64,000 nt of DNA from Desulfovibrio sp. (GCA_028708865.1 JAQVYA010000001.1:18793-82792), one strand, 5' to 3'; counted from the first letter of the stretch, positions 10,389 to 25,912 are shown. Translations and numbers: made by a program. Notes: generated by a model from the sequence alone, not told the origin.

Positions 10389-11393
10389 TTAGTCGGGAAT
10401 GACCGCTGCGGGATCAAAGCCCAGCGGGTCGGCGGGCTCCATTTCCCGGATGCGGGACGCCGCAGCTTCCAGTTGCTCCCAGGTTTCGCAGGTGATCAGT
10501 TCGTTGCGCAGGGAGCGGATGTCCCGCAGGCCCTTGGCATAGCGGGGGATAAAGGAGCGCAGCTTGCGAAAGGCGCGCTCCGAGCCGTCAAACTCCCGGG
10601 TGTACCGGATGTGCATGCGCACGACGCGGTCGAGCTGTTCGCCGGTTCGCCGGGGAGGCTCCTGGCCGCGCATGAGGGCGTGGAAGCGCTCGAAAATGGT
10701 CGGGTCGAACATGGCCCCCCGCGCGAACATGACCGCGTCGATGCCGGTCTCCCGCAGGCAGCGCACAGCGGCCTCGGCGGTGTAGAGATCGCCGGAACCC
10801 ACAATGGGCAGGGAGACGGCCTGTTTGATCTCGGCCAGGCGGGACCAGTCCGCGCTGCCTGTGAACATTTGTTTGCCGTAGCGTGGATGCAGAGTCATCC
10901 AGGCTACGCCGATGTCTTCAAGCCGCCGCGCCACATCCAGGAAAATATCGTTGCCGTTTTCCCATCCCAGACGGGTCTTGACGCCCACCCGGCCCGGCCC
11001 GGCCTTGCGGACCATGATCTCGGCAATGGCACAGAGCCGGTCCGGGTCTTCCAGCAGGCGGGAGCCTGATCCGGATTTCGTCACCTTGCGCACCGGGCAG
11101 CCCGCATTGAGGTCGAAAAATCGAAAGCCCATCTCCAGAGTTTTGTCCATGGCCTGGTCGTATGGTTCCGGGTCCGCACCAAAAAGTTGCAGGACCAGCG
11201 GCGCATCGTCCGGATGGGTCTGAAGCAGACTGGTGGTGCCGCGATTGAAGTAGCACAGCCCTTTGGCCGAGACCATTTCCGTATTGGTCACGGCGGCACC
11301 GTGGGCGCGGCAGAGCATACGGAAGGGTAGATCGCTGTAGCCGGCCAGGGGGGCGAGCCAGGGGTTTTCCGGGCTGATGGGCAGAGTTTTCAT
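10389..11393 (-). CDS. dus: tRNA-dihydrouridine synthase
   Basis: APLAGYSDLPFRMLCR...LQLFGADPEPYDQA...FFDLNAGCPVRKVTKSGSGSRLL. Confidence 0.93.
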   Translation of the reverse strand: MKTLPISPENPWLAPLAGYSDLPFRMLCRAHGAAVTNTEMVSAKGLCYFNRGTTSLLQTHPDDAPLVLQLFGADPEPYDQAMDKTLEMGFRFFDLNAGCPVRKVTKSGSGSRLLEDPDRLCAIAEIMVRKAGPGRVGVKTRLGWENGNDIFLDVARRLEDIGVAWMTLHPRYGKQMFTGSADWSRLAEIKQAVSLPIVGSGDLYTAEAAVRCLRETGIDAVMFARGAMFDPTIFERFHALMRGQEPPRRTGEQLDRVVRMHIRYTREFDGSERAFRKLRSFIPRYAKGLRDIRSLRNELITCETWEQLEAAASRIREMEPADPLGFDPAAVIPD

Positions 11394-11557
11394 AGCGCCT
11401 GGAAATAGGCGCGGCCGGATGTTCTGTCAATCAAAAGTGGTTTTGCGGAGAAAAAAGGGCAAAAAGTTCTGGACAAAGCTTTTTGGAACTGGCATTAGCG
11501 TTGGCCGCAACCCAGTGCACCGCATTTTTGGCGCAGAAAAAAGCTGCAAAAAAATGC

Positions 11558-11586
11558 TTGCATTAATGCCGAGGGATGAGTAAGTT
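11558..11586 (+). promoter_or_regulatory. predicted promoter of tRNA-tuf operon
   Basis: TTGCAT - 17 nt - TAAGTT, preceded by A-rich tracts and followed by GC-rich CCCTCG. Confidence 0.55.
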
Positions 11587-11601
11587 CCCTCGTTCACGCT
11601 G

Positions 11602-11677
11602 GCTGGCGTAGCTCAATTGGTAGAGCAGCTGATTTGTAATCAGCAGGTTGCGGGTTCAAGTCCCATCGCCAGCTCCA
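11602..11677 (+). tRNA. tRNA-Thr (TGT)
   Basis: Cloverleaf GCTGGCG...CGCCAGC-T-CCA, anticodon loop TTGTAAT. Confidence 0.97.
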
Positions 11678-11686
11678 GTCAGCAAT

Positions 11687-11772
11687 GGTGGGGTTCCCGA
11701 GTGGCCAAAGGGAACAGACTGTAAATCTGTCGGCAATCGCCTTCGGAGGTTCAAATCCTCCCCCCACCACCA
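11687..11772 (+). tRNA. tRNA-Tyr (GTA)
   Basis: GGTGGGG...CCCCACC-A-CCA, long variable arm, anticodon GTA. Confidence 0.97.
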
Positions 11773-11826
11773 CTTTTGAATAAATGCTGTAGGAGGCGGA
11801 CTTCCGCCGGTGACTACGGATGACAA

Positions 11827-11903
11827 GCGGGAATAGCTCAATTGGCTAGAGCATCAGCCTTCCAAGCTGAGGGTTGCGGGTTCGAGTCCCGTTTCCCGCT
11901 CCA
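11827..11903 (+). tRNA. tRNA-Gly (TCC)
   Basis: GCGGGAA...TTCCCGC-T-CCA, anticodon TCC. Confidence 0.97.
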
Positions 11904-11943
11904 GTCGGTGTCCTGCCTATCCACCTTCCACAGCTCGGCATAC

Positions 11944-12019
11944 GCCCACGTAGCTCAGCAGGTAGAGCACATCCTTGGTAAGGATGAGGTCACCGGTTCA
12001 AGTCCGGTCGTGGGCTCCA
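11944..12019 (+). tRNA. tRNA-Thr (GGT)
   Basis: GCCCACG...CGTGGGC-T-CCA, anticodon GGT. Confidence 0.97.
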
Positions 12020-12084
12020 TGTCTTCACTATACTTGCTTTGAACATTAAAAATGCTGTACAGAACTTTATAGGGGGATTTCAAC

Positions 12085-13278
12085 ATGGGTAAGGCCAAGT
12101 TTGAGCGGAGCAAGCCGCATGTCAACGTTGGTACCATCGGTCACATCGACCACGGTAAGACCACTCTGACCGCCGCCATCACTAAGCTGGCCCATATGGC
12201 CGGCCACGGCGAGTACGTCGCTTTCGATGAGATCGACAAGGCTCCCGAAGAGAAAGAGCGCGGCATCACCATCGCCACCTCGCACGTCGAGTACGAGACC
12301 GCTAATCGGCACTACGCCCACGTGGACTGCCCCGGTCACGCCGACTACATCAAGAACATGATCACCGGTGCCGCCCAGATGGACGGAGCCATTCTCGTTT
12401 GCGCCGCCACTGACGGTCCCATGCCGCAGACCCGTGAGCACATCCTGCTCGGTCGTCAGGTCGGCGTGCCCGCCATGGTTGTGTTCCTGAACAAGTGCGA
12501 CATGGTGGACGACGAGGAGTTGCTGGAGCTGGTCGAGTTGGAAGTGCGCGAGCTGCTCTCCAAATACGAGTTCCCCGGCGACGATGTCCCGGTCATTCGT
12601 GGTTCCGCTCTGAAGGCTCTTGAGGCCGACAGCGTGGATGACGAGGCCGCCAAGCCCATCTTCGAGCTGCTGGAAGCTTGCGACAGCTACATTCCCGAGC
12701 CCGAGCGCGACATCGACAAGCCTTTCTTGATGCCCATCGAGGACGTCTTCTCCATCTCCGGCCGCGGCACCGTGGTGACCGGTCGTGTGGAGCGCGGTAT
12801 CATCACCGTTGGCGACGAAGTCGCGATCATCGGCATCAAAGACACCACCAAGACCACCTGCACCGGCGTTGAGATGTTCCGCAAGGTCCTCGACCAGGGG
12901 CAGGCTGGCGACAACGTGGGTATCCTGGTTCGCGGCGTGAAGCGTGAAGATGTTGAGCGTGGTCAGGTTCTGGCCAAGCCCGGCTCCATCACCCCGCACA
13001 CCAAATTCAAGGCCCAGGTCTACGTCCTGTCCAAGGACGAAGGCGGCCGTCACACTCCCTTCTTCTCCGGCTACCGTCCGCAGTTCTACTTCCGCACCAC
13101 GGACGTCACCGGCGTCGTGACCCTGGAAGAGGGCGTGGAAATGGTTATGCCCGGCGACAACGCGGTGTTCAACGTTGAGCTGATCGCCCCCATCGCCATG
13201 GAGAAGGGCCTTCGCTTCGCCATCCGTGAAGGCGGCCGTACTGTCGGCGCCGGCGCGGTCAGCGAAATCGTGGAGTAA
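12085..13278 (+). CDS. tuf: elongation factor Tu
   Basis: [33 protein letters not shown]... Confidence 0.99.
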   Translation: MGKAKFERSKPHVNVGTIGHIDHGKTTLTAAITKLAHMAGHGEYVAFDEIDKAPEEKERGITIATSHVEYETANRHYAHVDCPGHADYIKNMITGAAQMDGAILVCAATDGPMPQTREHILLGRQVGVPAMVVFLNKCDMVDDEELLELVELEVRELLSKYEFPGDDVPVIRGSALKALEADSVDDEAAKPIFELLEACDSYIPEPERDIDKPFLMPIEDVFSISGRGTVVTGRVERGIITVGDEVAIIGIKDTTKTTCTGVEMFRKVLDQGQAGDNVGILVRGVKREDVERGQVLAKPGSITPHTKFKAQVYVLSKDEGGRHTPFFSGYRPQFYFRTTDVTGVVTLEEGVEMVMPGDNAVFNVELIAPIAMEKGLRFAIREGGRTVGAGAVSEIVE

Positions 13279-13283
13279 TTGCA

Positions 13284-13433
13284 ATGCGCGTCAACATTCA
13301 GTTGCAGTGCACGGAGTGCAAGCGTAAGAACTACGCGACCTCCAAGAACAAGAAGAATACTACCGGACGCCTGGAAGTGAAAAAGTATTGTCCCTGGGAC
13401 AAGAAACACACTGTCCACAAAGAGTCCAAGTAG
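13284..13433 (+). CDS. rpmG: 50S ribosomal protein L33
   Basis: [49 protein letters not shown] (49 aa; below ORF track cutoff). Confidence 0.96.
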   Translation: MRVNIQLQCTECKRKNYATSKNKKNTTGRLEVKKYCPWDKKHTVHKESK

Positions 13434-13443
13434 TTTCGAACGC

Positions 13444-13520
13444 AGGGGTGTAACTCTAACGGCTAGAGTGCCGGTCTCCAAAACCGGAAGTTGGGGGTTC
13501 GAATCCCTCCACCCCTGCCA
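13444..13520 (+). tRNA. tRNA-Trp (CCA)
   Basis: AGGGGTG...CACCCCT-G-CCA, anticodon loop CTCCAAA. Confidence 0.97.
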
Positions 13521-13540
13521 TTTTTTATAGGACGGTCCAG

Positions 13541-13798
13541 ATGGCCAGAAGGAAAACTAAGGACTCCGGCGGCCAGCAGGCCCAGAAGGCCTCCCCGGCT
13601 AACCTGGGAGCCAAGATCTCACAGCTAAAGGAATTCTTTGAAGAATCCAAGGTTGAGATCAAAAAAGTCGTCTGGCCCAGCCGGAAGGAAACTGTCGCTA
13701 CCAGTATCGCCGTCGTGGTTTTCACGGTGGTGGTCGCCCTGTTTCTGGGGGTTGTCGACTTTGGGCTTTCACAGCTCATCAGCGTCATCCTGTCCTAA
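13541..13798 (+). CDS. secE: preprotein translocase subunit SecE
   Basis: FFEESKVEIKKVVWPSRKETVATS...; between tRNA-Trp and nusG. Confidence 0.95.
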   Translation: MARRKTKDSGGQQAQKASPANLGAKISQLKEFFEESKVEIKKVVWPSRKETVATSIAVVVFTVVVALFLGVVDFGLSQLISVILS

Positions 13799-13823
13799 CC
13801 GCAACGCGTAAGGACATCGGACT

Positions 13824-14387
13824 ATGAGTGAATTAGAGCTTACAGGCGGTAGCTCCCAACGTGCCCGCTGGTACATTCTCCACACGTATTCGGGGTTTGA
13901 GCAGCGGGTCGAGCAGACCATCAGGGAAATGATGCGTACCGGCCAGGACAGCGGCCTGATCGAAGAGGTGGTTATGCCCACCGAAAAGGTCGTGGAAATG
14001 GTCAAGGGCGAAAAGCGGACCACCACACGCAAGTTTTATCCCGGTTACGTCATGATCAAAATGATCATGACGGACGACTCCTGGCACCTCATCCAGGATA
14101 TCCCCAAGGTGACCGGGTTCGTTGGCGGCAAAAATCGTCCCACGCCCATGCGCGACAGCGAGGCGCAGCACATCCTGAACATGATGGAGAGCCGTCAGGA
14201 AAAACCACGGCCCAAATTCAATTTTGGCCGCGGCGACGACGTCCGCGTTATTGACGGTCCCTTCTCCGGCTTCAACGGAGTGGTGGAAGACGTCAATTAT
14301 GACAAGGGCAAGCTGCGCGTCAATGTCTCCATCTTCGGCCGTCAGACGCCTGTCGAGCTGGATTTTGTCCAGGTCGATAAAGGCTGA
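13824..14387 (+). CDS. nusG: transcription termination/antitermination protein NusG
   Basis: [18 protein letters not shown]...[18 protein letters not shown]. Confidence 0.98.
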   Translation: MSELELTGGSSQRARWYILHTYSGFEQRVEQTIREMMRTGQDSGLIEEVVMPTEKVVEMVKGEKRTTTRKFYPGYVMIKMIMTDDSWHLIQDIPKVTGFVGGKNRPTPMRDSEAQHILNMMESRQEKPRPKFNFGRGDDVRVIDGPFSGFNGVVEDVNYDKGKLRVNVSIFGRQTPVELDFVQVDKG

Positions 14388-14433
14388 CCCGGGCCGGCCC
14401 TCTACGTCGAAAAGGCACCGCAAGGATTAAAAA

Positions 14434-14859
14434 ATGGCCAAGAAAGTCATCGGTAAAATCAAGTTGCAGATCGCCGCAGGCGCTGCCAACCCGTCGCCGC
14501 CAGTCGGCCCGGCTCTTGGTCAGCACGGCGTAAACATTATGGAGTTCTGCAAGGCGTTCAACGCCAAAACGCAGGACCAGAAGGGGATGATCATTCCCGT
14601 GATCATCGAGGTCTACGCGGACCGGTCGTTCTCCTTCATCACCAAGACTCCGCCCGCTTCGGTGTTGTTGCTCAAGGCCGCCAAGCTGGACAGCGGCAGC
14701 GGTGAACCCAACAAGACCAAGGTTGGCAAGGTGACCCGCACCCAGGTGCGCGAGATCGCCGAGCTGAAAATGCCCGACCTGACCGCCGCGGACATCGATG
14801 CCGCCATGCGTAGCGTCGAAGGTACCGCCCGCAGCATGGGCATTGAAGTCAAAGGCTAG
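14434..14859 (+). CDS. rplK: 50S ribosomal protein L11
   Basis: [35 protein letters not shown]. Confidence 0.99.
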   Translation: MAKKVIGKIKLQIAAGAANPSPPVGPALGQHGVNIMEFCKAFNAKTQDQKGMIIPVIIEVYADRSFSFITKTPPASVLLLKAAKLDSGSGEPNKTKVGKVTRTQVREIAELKMPDLTAADIDAAMRSVEGTARSMGIEVKG

Positions 14860-14874
14860 TTGGAGAAGCGAACC

Positions 14875-15582
14875 ATGCCGAAACACGGAAAGAAATTCAG
14901 AAACGCCGTCGAGGGCAAAGACCTCACCCAGCGCGTCTCCGTGGAAGAGGGCGTCAGGCTGGTCGTTGAGGCCGCCTATGCCACCTTTGACGAGACCGTG
15001 GATGTGGCCATCAACCTCGGTGTCGATCCCAAATATTCCGATCAGATGGTGCGTGGCGCCGTGACTCTGCCCAATGGATTGGGCAAGGACGTGCGCGTCG
15101 CCGCTTTCTGTAAGGGTGAAAAGGAATCCGAGGCCAAGGACGCCGGTGCCGACATCGTTGGTGCTGAGGACCTGGTGGAAAAGGTCCAGGGCGGCTGGCT
15201 CGAGTTCGACAAGGCTGTGGCCACCCCGGACATGATGGCCCAGGTCGGTAAGATCGGCCGGGTTCTCGGTCCCCGCGGGCTGATGCCCAACGCCAAGACC
15301 GGCACCGTCACCTTTGACATCGGTCAGGCCATCAAGGAACTTAAAGCCGGTAAGGTGGAGTTCAAGGTGGACAAGGCTGGCGTGCTGCACGCGCCCATCG
15401 GAAAAGTCTCCTTTGGCGCGGAAAAGCTCTGCGAAAACCTCAAAGCCCTGCTGGAGACCGTGAACCGTCTCAAGCCGTCTTCGAGCAAGGGCACCTATAT
15501 GCGGAACCTCACCGTGGCCTCCACCATGGGCCCCGGCGTCAAGGTGGACGTGTCCACTGTCCGCAAGTTCCTGGGTGTCTAG
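14875..15582 (+). CDS. rplA: 50S ribosomal protein L1
   Basis: [12 protein letters not shown]...[15 protein letters not shown]. Confidence 0.98.
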   Translation: MPKHGKKFRNAVEGKDLTQRVSVEEGVRLVVEAAYATFDETVDVAINLGVDPKYSDQMVRGAVTLPNGLGKDVRVAAFCKGEKESEAKDAGADIVGAEDLVEKVQGGWLEFDKAVATPDMMAQVGKIGRVLGPRGLMPNAKTGTVTFDIGQAIKELKAGKVEFKVDKAGVLHAPIGKVSFGAEKLCENLKALLETVNRLKPSSSKGTYMRNLTVASTMGPGVKVDVSTVRKFLGV

Positions 15583-15640
15583 CTAGAAATCAGGGACAAC
15601 CCCGCCCGGTCGGACCGGGCGGGTTGAGATATACAACAAG

Positions 15641-15712
15641 GAAGGCGAGTCAAAGACAGCAGGTGGGGCCGCGCCCCTTAATCCGTTCCTGCCGAGACGA
15701 GATCTAGACTTG
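15641..15712 (+). ncRNA. ribosomal protein L10 leader-like element
   Basis: AAGACAGCAGGTGGGGCCGCGCCCCTTAATCCGTTCCTGCCGAG between rplA and rplJ, matching my recollection of the L10-leader core (GCAGGUG...CUUAAUCC...CUGCCGAG). Confidence 0.75.
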
Positions 15713-15741
15713 CTTTCCGGGCCAACTGACGAGGAGTATCG

Positions 15742-16263
15742 ATGAACAGGCAAGAAAAAGCCCAAATTATTGAGCAGCTTTCTGAGAAGGCTTCTCGGGC
15801 AGGCATTGCCGTCGTCGCCGGATTCGCCGGTGTCTCCGTTGAGCAGAGCACGGCTCTGCGCAAGGAGCTGCGCGAGGCCGGGGTCGATTTCCAAGTCGTC
15901 AAGAACACCCTGGCCCGGTTAGCTCTCAAGGATACCGATCACGGGGTCCTCTGTGAGCATTTCAAGGACAACTGCGCCATTGCCCTCGGGTACGAAGATC
16001 CCGTTCCCCTGGCAAAGGCGCTGGCTGAATTCGCCAAAAAGAACAAGAAGTTCGAGGTGAAGTTCGGCAGCCTTGAAGGGCGCTATCTTGACGAGAACGG
16101 CTTGAAGGAACTCGCCAAGCTGCCCGGCAAGCCCGAGCTGCTTGCGTCGGCTCTCGGCACCATGAATGCCGTACCGACCAACTTTGTGGGTCTGTTCGCT
16201 AACCTGCTGCGCAATACTCTGTATGCCTTGAACGCCATCAAGGAACAGAAGGAAGCTGCGTAG
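15742..16263 (+). CDS. rplJ: 50S ribosomal protein L10
   Basis: [47 protein letters not shown]. Confidence 0.97.
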   Translation: MNRQEKAQIIEQLSEKASRAGIAVVAGFAGVSVEQSTALRKELREAGVDFQVVKNTLARLALKDTDHGVLCEHFKDNCAIALGYEDPVPLAKALAEFAKKNKKFEVKFGSLEGRYLDENGLKELAKLPGKPELLASALGTMNAVPTNFVGLFANLLRNTLYALNAIKEQKEAA

Positions 16264-16317
16264 CGCTGGTTCATGCTCACGACCAATTAAGGTTTACCCC
16301 CTAGGAGGACAACGAAA

Positions 16318-16704
16318 ATGGCTGATATCACCAAAGACCAGGTTGTCGATTTTATCGCCAACATGACTGTGCTTGAGCTCTCCGAGTTCATCAAAGAGCT
16401 GGAAGAGAAGTTCGGCGTTTCCGCCGCTGCCCCCGTGGCCGCCGTGGCCGCTGCTCCTGCCGCCGGCGACGGCGCCGCTGCCGAGGAAGAGAAGACGGAG
16501 TTCGACGTCATCCTGACCGGCGCTGGAGACAACAAGATTGGCACCATCAAGGCTGTCCGCGCCATCACCGGCCTGGGCCTGAAGGAAGCCAAGGCCTTGG
16601 TCGACGAGGCTCCGAAGCCGATTAAGGAAGGCGTGTCCAAGGAAGAGGCTGAAGAGGCCAAAAAGCAGCTCGAGGAAGCGGGCGCTGGCGTTGAAGTCAA
16701 GTAA
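16318..16704 (+). CDS. rplL: 50S ribosomal protein L7/L12
   Basis: Ala-rich hinge; [43 protein letters not shown]. Confidence 0.98.
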   Translation: MADITKDQVVDFIANMTVLELSEFIKELEEKFGVSAAAPVAAVAAAPAAGDGAAAEEEKTEFDVILTGAGDNKIGTIKAVRAITGLGLKEAKALVDEAPKPIKEGVSKEEAEEAKKQLEEAGAGVEVK

Positions 16705-16723
16705 CTAACATTATATAACAGCC

Positions 16724-16759
16724 AAAGAGCGCAATCCCCAAAGGGGAGTTGCGCTCTTT
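16724..16759 (+). promoter_or_regulatory. rplL-rpoB intercistronic hairpin (attenuator/processing-site candidate)
   Basis: AAAGAGCGCAA-tCCCC-aaa-GGGGag-TTGCGCTCTTT. Confidence 0.7.
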
Positions 16760-16912
16760 GCGCTGTATCAGTATAGAATATTTTAGCGTTCCAATTTTAC
16801 CATCCGCATTTCCCGTAAACACCGGCTCCCCACCGGTATTGGCCCGAAGGGGTCGCTGGAGCTGCGCAAGGCAGTCCGTACCTAAACGCCAAACGTATCG
16901 CACGAGGGTACA

Positions 16913-21013
<4,101 letters not shown>

Positions 21014-21092
21014 GGCGTCAGGCGCAATCGACTGTTACCGGCCCGGCCGAAAGGCCGGGCCTGGACAAAAATCATAACCCCAAGAGGCAGCC

Positions 21093-24000
21093 ATGACTTT
21101 GGACGACCTGTTCACCTTGCGTGGCACTCCCAGCGTCGGCGGCGCTGGTCGTGGATTGAAATCCATCCAGATTTCCATCGCTTCTCCGGAAAAGATCCGG
21201 GAATGGTCCTTTGGCGAGGTCAAGAAGCCGGAGACCATCAACTACCGTACCTTCAAGCCGGAACGGGACGGCCTGTTCTGCGCTAAGATTTTCGGCCCGG
21301 TCAAGGACTACGAGTGCAACTGCGGTAAGTATAAACGCATGAAGCACCGCGGCATCGTGTGCGAAAAGTGCGGTGTCGAGGTGATCGCCTCCAAGGTGCG
21401 GCGCGAGCGTATGGGCCACATTGAGTTGGCCGCGCCTGTGGCGCATATCTGGTTTTTGAAAACCCTGCCTTCCAAGATCGGCACCCTGCTGGACATTACC
21501 ATGGCCGATCTGGAGAAGGTGCTGTACTTCGATTCCTACATCGTGCTCGAACCCGGAGACACGCCGCTCAAAAAGCACCAGATCATCTCCGAGGATCAGT
21601 ACCTACAGGTCATCGACCATTTCGGCGAAGACGCCTGTGAAGTGGGTATGGGCGCGGAAACCGTGCGCAAGCTCCTGGAGGCGTTGAATCTGGATGAGCT
21701 GCGCGTGGCCTTGCGCGAGGAATCGCAGACCACCAAGTCCCAGACCCGCAAGAAAAAAATTACCAAACGGCTCAAGATCGTTGAGGCCTTCCTGGAGTCC
21801 GGCAACCGGCCCGAGTGGATGATCATGGAAGTGGTTCCCGTGATTCCGCCTGAGCTGCGGCCGCTGGTTCCCCTGGATGGCGGCCGGTTCGCCACCTCGG
21901 ACCTGAACGATCTGTATCGCCGCGTGATCAACCGGAATAACCGCCTCAAGCGGCTGTTGGAACTGGGGGCGCCGGACATCATCATCCGCAACGAAAAGCG
22001 GATGTTGCAGGAGTCCGTGGACGCATTGTTCGACAACGGACGCCGCGGTCGCGCCATCACCGGAACCAACGGGCGTCCACTCAAGTCCCTGTCCGACATG
22101 ATCAAGGGCAAGCAGGGCCGTTTCCGTCAGAACCTGCTTGGCAAGCGCGTGGACTATTCCGGGCGTTCGGTCATCGTGGTGGGCCCCAGCCTCAAGCTGC
22201 ATCAGTGCGGCCTGCCCAAGAAAATGGCGCTGGAGCTGTTTAAGCCATTTATCTATTCCGAGTTGGAGCGGCGCGAACTGGCCACCACCATCAAGAGCGC
22301 CAAGAAGATGGTGGAACGCGAGGACCTCGTGGTCTGGGACATCCTGGAAGACGTGGTGCGCGAGTATCCCATCATGCTCAACCGGGCCCCCACTCTGCAC
22401 CGTCTGGGCATTCAGGCCTTTGAACCCCTTCTGGTGGAAGGCAAGGCCATTCAGTTGCACCCGCTGGTTTGCGCCGCGTACAACGCGGACTTTGACGGCG
22501 ACCAGATGGCCGTGCACGTGCCCCTTTCCGTGGAGGCGCAGATCGAGGCCCGCGTACTGATGATGTCTTCCAACAACATCCTCAGCCCGTCCAACGGAAC
22601 GCCCATCATCAACCCTTCCCAGGACATCGTCCTTGGCCTGTACTATCTGACCACGCCCCGCAGCTTTGAGCTGGGCGAAGGCAAGGTCTTTGCCGGTCCT
22701 TGGGAAGTGATCGCGGCCCATGACGGCGGCGCGTTGAGCCTGCATGCCCGAATCAAGGTGCGCATTAACGGCGAAATGGTGGAGACCACCACGGGCCGCG
22801 TCCTGGTCAGCCAGTTGCTGCCTGAAGGCGTGGGCTTTGACGCCGTGAACCTCGTTCTGAACAAGAAGAATATTGCCCGGTTGGTGGCGCAGACCTACCG
22901 TGACGCCGGAACCAAGGCTACGGTCATTCTCTGTGACCGCATCAAGGGCCTGGGCTACGAATACGCCACCCGGGCTGGCGTGACCATCGGCGTGAAGGAC
23001 CTCAAGATTCCGGACCGCAAGGCGCATCTTATCGATTCCGCCTATAACGAGGTCTCGGAAATCGAGTCCCAATATCGCGACGGCATCATCACCCGCACCG
23101 AGAAGTACAACAAGGTGGTGGATGTCTGGACCAAGACCACCAACGATGTCTCCAATGAAATGATGAAGGAGATGTCCATTGATGAGGTCCAGGATCCTCT
23201 TACGGGCAAGGTGGAGCACAACTCCAGCTTTAACCCGATTTATATGATGGCCACCTCCGGTGCCCGAGGCAACCAGGACCAGATGCGCCAGTTGGCGGGT
23301 ATGCGAGGCCTGATGGCCAAGCCCTCCGGCGAGATCATCGAATCGCCCATTACCGCGAGTTTCCGCGAAGGGCTTTCGGTGTTGCAGTACTTCATCTCCA
23401 CGCACGGTGCCCGAAAAGGTCTTGCGGACACGGCGCTGAAGACCGCCAACTCCGGTTACCTGACACGGCGTCTTGTGGACGTGGTTCAGGATGTGACCGT
23501 CAATGAGCAGGATTGCGGCACTGTGGACGGCCTGGAACTCACCCACCTGATTAAGGGCGGTGAGGTCAAGGAACGCCTCTCCGAACGTGTGCTCGGCCGG
23601 ACCACCATGTTCGACGTCTTTGACGAGACCACCGGGGAGTTGATCATCCCGGGCGACACCCTCATTGATGAGGAGTACGCGGCCAAACTGGACCAGGCAG
23701 GCGTCAACAGCGTCATTATCCGCTCGGCCTTGACCTGCCGCTCCAAGCGGGGCGTTTGTGCCAAGTGCTACGGGCGCGACCTGGCCCGGGGCCATCTGGT
23801 CAACGTGGGTGAGACCGTGGGCATTATCGCGGCCCAGTCCATTGGTGAACCGGGCACCCAGCTGACCATGCGTACCTTCCACATCGGCGGTACCGCGTCC
23901 AAGGAGATCGAACAGTCGTCTATCGACTCGCAGCACTCCGGCAGCGTGACCTTCTACCGCATGCGCACTGTCAAGAACAGCGAAGGCCAGCACATGGTGT

Positions 24001-25244
24001 TGGGTAAGAGCTGCCAGGTGGGCGTGGTGGACGAGCAGGGCCGGGAGCGTGAAAAGTACGTTCTTCCCTCCGGAGCCAAACTGCTGGTGCAGGAAGGCCA
24101 GGAGATCAAGAAGGGCCAGACCCTGGCCGAGTGGGATCCGTTTAACGAGCCGTTCATCGCGGACGTGAGCGGGCGGATTGTGTTTACGGACATCATCGAG
24201 GGCAAGACCATCCAGGAACGGGTGGACGAAATGACCCAAAAGGCCACGTTCACCATCATGGAGTACCGGACCACCAACTTCCGGCCCGCCATCTCCATCG
24301 TGGATGAAAACGGCGAAGCGGTCATGCGTCCGGGCACATCCAGCCCGGCGGTGTTCCCCATGCCTGTGGGCGCCATTCTTATGGTCCGTGACGGCGAAAT
24401 GCTCCAGGCTGGTGATGTCATTGCCCGTAAGCCGCGCGAAACATCCAAGACCAAGGACATCGTCGGTGGTCTGCCGCGCGTTGCCGAGCTCTTCGAAGTG
24501 CGCAAGCCCAAAGACCAGGCCGTGGTTTCCGAAATCGACGGCGTGGTGTCCTATGGTCAGGAGACCAAGGGCAAGCGCAAGATCGTGGTCACTCCGGAGG
24601 TGGGCGATCCCAAGGAATATCTTATTCCCAAGGGCCGCCACATTACGGTTCAGGAGGCCGACTTCGTGGAAGCGGGCGACATGCTCACCGAGGGGCATCC
24701 CGAATTGCACGATATCCTGAAGATCAAGGGTGAAAAACACCTGGCCCGGTACCTCGTGGAGGAAATCCAGGACGTGTACCGCTTCCAAGGCGTTAATATC
24801 AACGATAAGCACATTGAGATCATTGTGCGCCAGATGCTCAAAAAGGTCAGCATCCTTGACCCGGGCGGAACCACCTTCCTCATTGGTGAGCAGGTGGACA
24901 AGACCCGGTTCATGGAAGAAAACCACAAGGCCATTGCCGAGGGCTTTGAACCGGCCACGGCCGAACCCCTTGTTTTGGGCATCACGCAGGCTTCTTTGTC
25001 CACCGACTCGTTCATCTCGGCGGCTTCCTTCCAGGAAACCACCAAGGTGCTCACCGAGGCTTCGCTCATGGGCAAGGAAGACAGCCTGCGCGGACTTAAG
25101 GAAAACGTCATTGTGGGCCGGCTCATTCCTGCGGGGACGGGCTTCCGCGAATATGCGGAAACCGGCATCGACGTTCCGGACCAGCCGGAGCGGGCCGATA
25201 AGTTCCTTGAGGACCTGGAAGAGAATCCGCTCCTGGTGGAGTAG
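21093..25244 (+). CDS. rpoC: RNA polymerase subunit beta'
   Basis: 1383 aa; [16 protein letters not shown] catalytic motif, [23 protein letters not shown]. Confidence 0.99.
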   Translation: MTLDDLFTLRGTPSVGGAGRGLKSIQISIASPEKIREWSFGEVKKPETINYRTFKPERDGLFCAKIFGPVKDYECNCGKYKRMKHRGIVCEKCGVEVIASKVRRERMGHIELAAPVAHIWFLKTLPSKIGTLLDITMADLEKVLYFDSYIVLEPGDTPLKKHQIISEDQYLQVIDHFGEDACEVGMGAETVRKLLEALNLDELRVALREESQTTKSQTRKKKITKRLKIVEAFLESGNRPEWMIMEVVPVIPPELRPLVPLDGGRFATSDLNDLYRRVINRNNRLKRLLELGAPDIIIRNEKRMLQESVDALFDNGRRGRAITGTNGRPLKSLSDMIKGKQGRFRQNLLGKRVDYSGRSVIVVGPSLKLHQCGLPKKMALELFKPFIYSELERRELATTIKSAKKMVEREDLVVWDILEDVVREYPIMLNRAPTLHRLGIQAFEPLLVEGKAIQLHPLVCAAYNADFDGDQMAVHVPLSVEAQIEARVLMMSSNNILSPSNGTPIINPSQDIVLGLYYLTTPRSFELGEGKVFAGPWEVIAAHDGGALSLHARIKVRINGEMVETTTGRVLVSQLLPEGVGFDAVNLVLNKKNIARLVAQTYRDAGTKATVILCDRIKGLGYEYATRAGVTIGVKDLKIPDRKAHLIDSAYNEVSEIESQYRDGIITRTEKYNKVVDVWTKTTNDVSNEMMKEMSIDEVQDPLTGKVEHNSSFNPIYMMATSGARGNQDQMRQLAGMRGLMAKPSGEIIESPITASFREGLSVLQYFISTHGARKGLADTALKTANSGYLTRRLVDVVQDVTVNEQDCGTVDGLELTHLIKGGEVKERLSERVLGRTTMFDVFDETTGELIIPGDTLIDEEYAAKLDQAGVNSVIIRSALTCRSKRGVCAKCYGRDLARGHLVNVGETVGIIAAQSIGEPGTQLTMRTFHIGGTASKEIEQSSIDSQHSGSVTFYRMRTVKNSEGQHMVLGKSCQVGVVDEQGREREKYVLPSGAKLLVQEGQEIKKGQTLAEWDPFNEPFIADVSGRIVFTDIIEGKTIQERVDEMTQKATFTIMEYRTTNFRPAISIVDENGEAVMRPGTSSPAVFPMPVGAILMVRDGEMLQAGDVIARKPRETSKTKDIVGGLPRVAELFEVRKPKDQAVVSEIDGVVSYGQETKGKRKIVVTPEVGDPKEYLIPKGRHITVQEADFVEAGDMLTEGHPELHDILKIKGEKHLARYLVEEIQDVYRFQGVNINDKHIEIIVRQMLKKVSILDPGGTTFLIGEQVDKTRFMEENHKAIAEGFEPATAEPLVLGITQASLSTDSFISAASFQETTKVLTEASLMGKEDSLRGLKENVIVGRLIPAGTGFREYAETGIDVPDQPERADKFLEDLEENPLLVE

Positions 25245-25267
25245 GAAAGCCGAACGATATCGATCTA

Positions 25268-25297
25268 ATGGAGAGGCTTCGGCCTCTCCATTTTTTT
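25268..25297 (+). terminator. rho-independent terminator after rpoC
   Basis: ATGGAGAGGC-TTCG-GCCTCTCCAT then T7; UUCG tetraloop. Confidence 0.93.
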
Positions 25298-25348
25298 GGC
25301 CGGGGCCGTGCAAAGTGCGGGCATGCGGTATAAAGTGCGAAGCGAACC

Positions 25349-25378
25349 TTGACAAGTGCAGGGTTCTTGACGTACATC
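25349..25378 (+). promoter_or_regulatory. predicted str operon promoter
   Basis: TTGACA - 17/18 nt - GTACAT/TACATC upstream of rpsL. Confidence 0.55.
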
Positions 25379-25424
25379 CCCGTCTCTTTGCCTTGTTTTA
25401 CGAAACATTCGTTTTGGAGGAGAT

Positions 25425-25796
25425 ATGCCGACTATTAACCAGATGATCCGTAAGCGCCGCGCTGTTGTGGGCAAACGGAAAAAGACTCCGGCTCTCCAGG
25501 AATGCCCGCAGCGGCGCGGTGTGTGCACCCGTGTGTATACCACCACGCCCAAGAAGCCGAACTCTGCGTTGCGTAAGGTCGCCCGTGTGCGCCTGACCAA
25601 CGGCATTGAAGTGACGGCCTACATTCCCGGTGAGGGCCACAACCTGCAGGAACACTCCGTGGTGCTGATCCGCGGCGGCCGTGTCAAGGACCTTCCTGGT
25701 GTGCGTTACCACATCGTTCGTGGGAGCCTGGATACCGCCGGCGTTTCTGATCGTCGTCAGGGTCGTTCCAAGTACGGCGCCAAGCGTCCTAAATAG
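25425..25796 (+). CDS. rpsL: 30S ribosomal protein S12
   Basis: [12 protein letters not shown]...[34 protein letters not shown]. Confidence 0.99.
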   Translation: MPTINQMIRKRRAVVGKRKKTPALQECPQRRGVCTRVYTTTPKKPNSALRKVARVRLTNGIEVTAYIPGEGHNLQEHSVVLIRGGRVKDLPGVRYHIVRGSLDTAGVSDRRQGRSKYGAKRPK

Positions 25797-25912
25797 GACC
25801 ACGCCGTCGTTATCGGTCTGAGTGATGTAATGCCCGGGGAGCGATGCCCGAAGTAGGGTTTTTCCGGCGTTCCTGAAATAACGTCCCCCCGGCCAGAACC
25901 AAGGAGAAAAAA

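Noticed and set aside
8558-10417. 619-aa antisense ORF over the symporter
   Set aside because: Codon-aligned shadow ORF, Pro/Gly/His/Gln-rich low-complexity translation
12067-13284. 405-aa antisense ORF over tuf
   Set aside because: Codon-aligned shadow ORF
13284-13433. L33 with apparently incomplete second CxxC motif as an oddity
   Set aside because: To my recollection this YCPW/FDxKHTxHxE form is common in related proteobacteria
21603-25355. 1250-aa antisense ORF over rpoC
   Set aside because: Codon-aligned with rpoC: antisense stops require forward TTA/CTA/TCA codons, which are rare in this GC-rich, highly expressed gene; no family-like sequence
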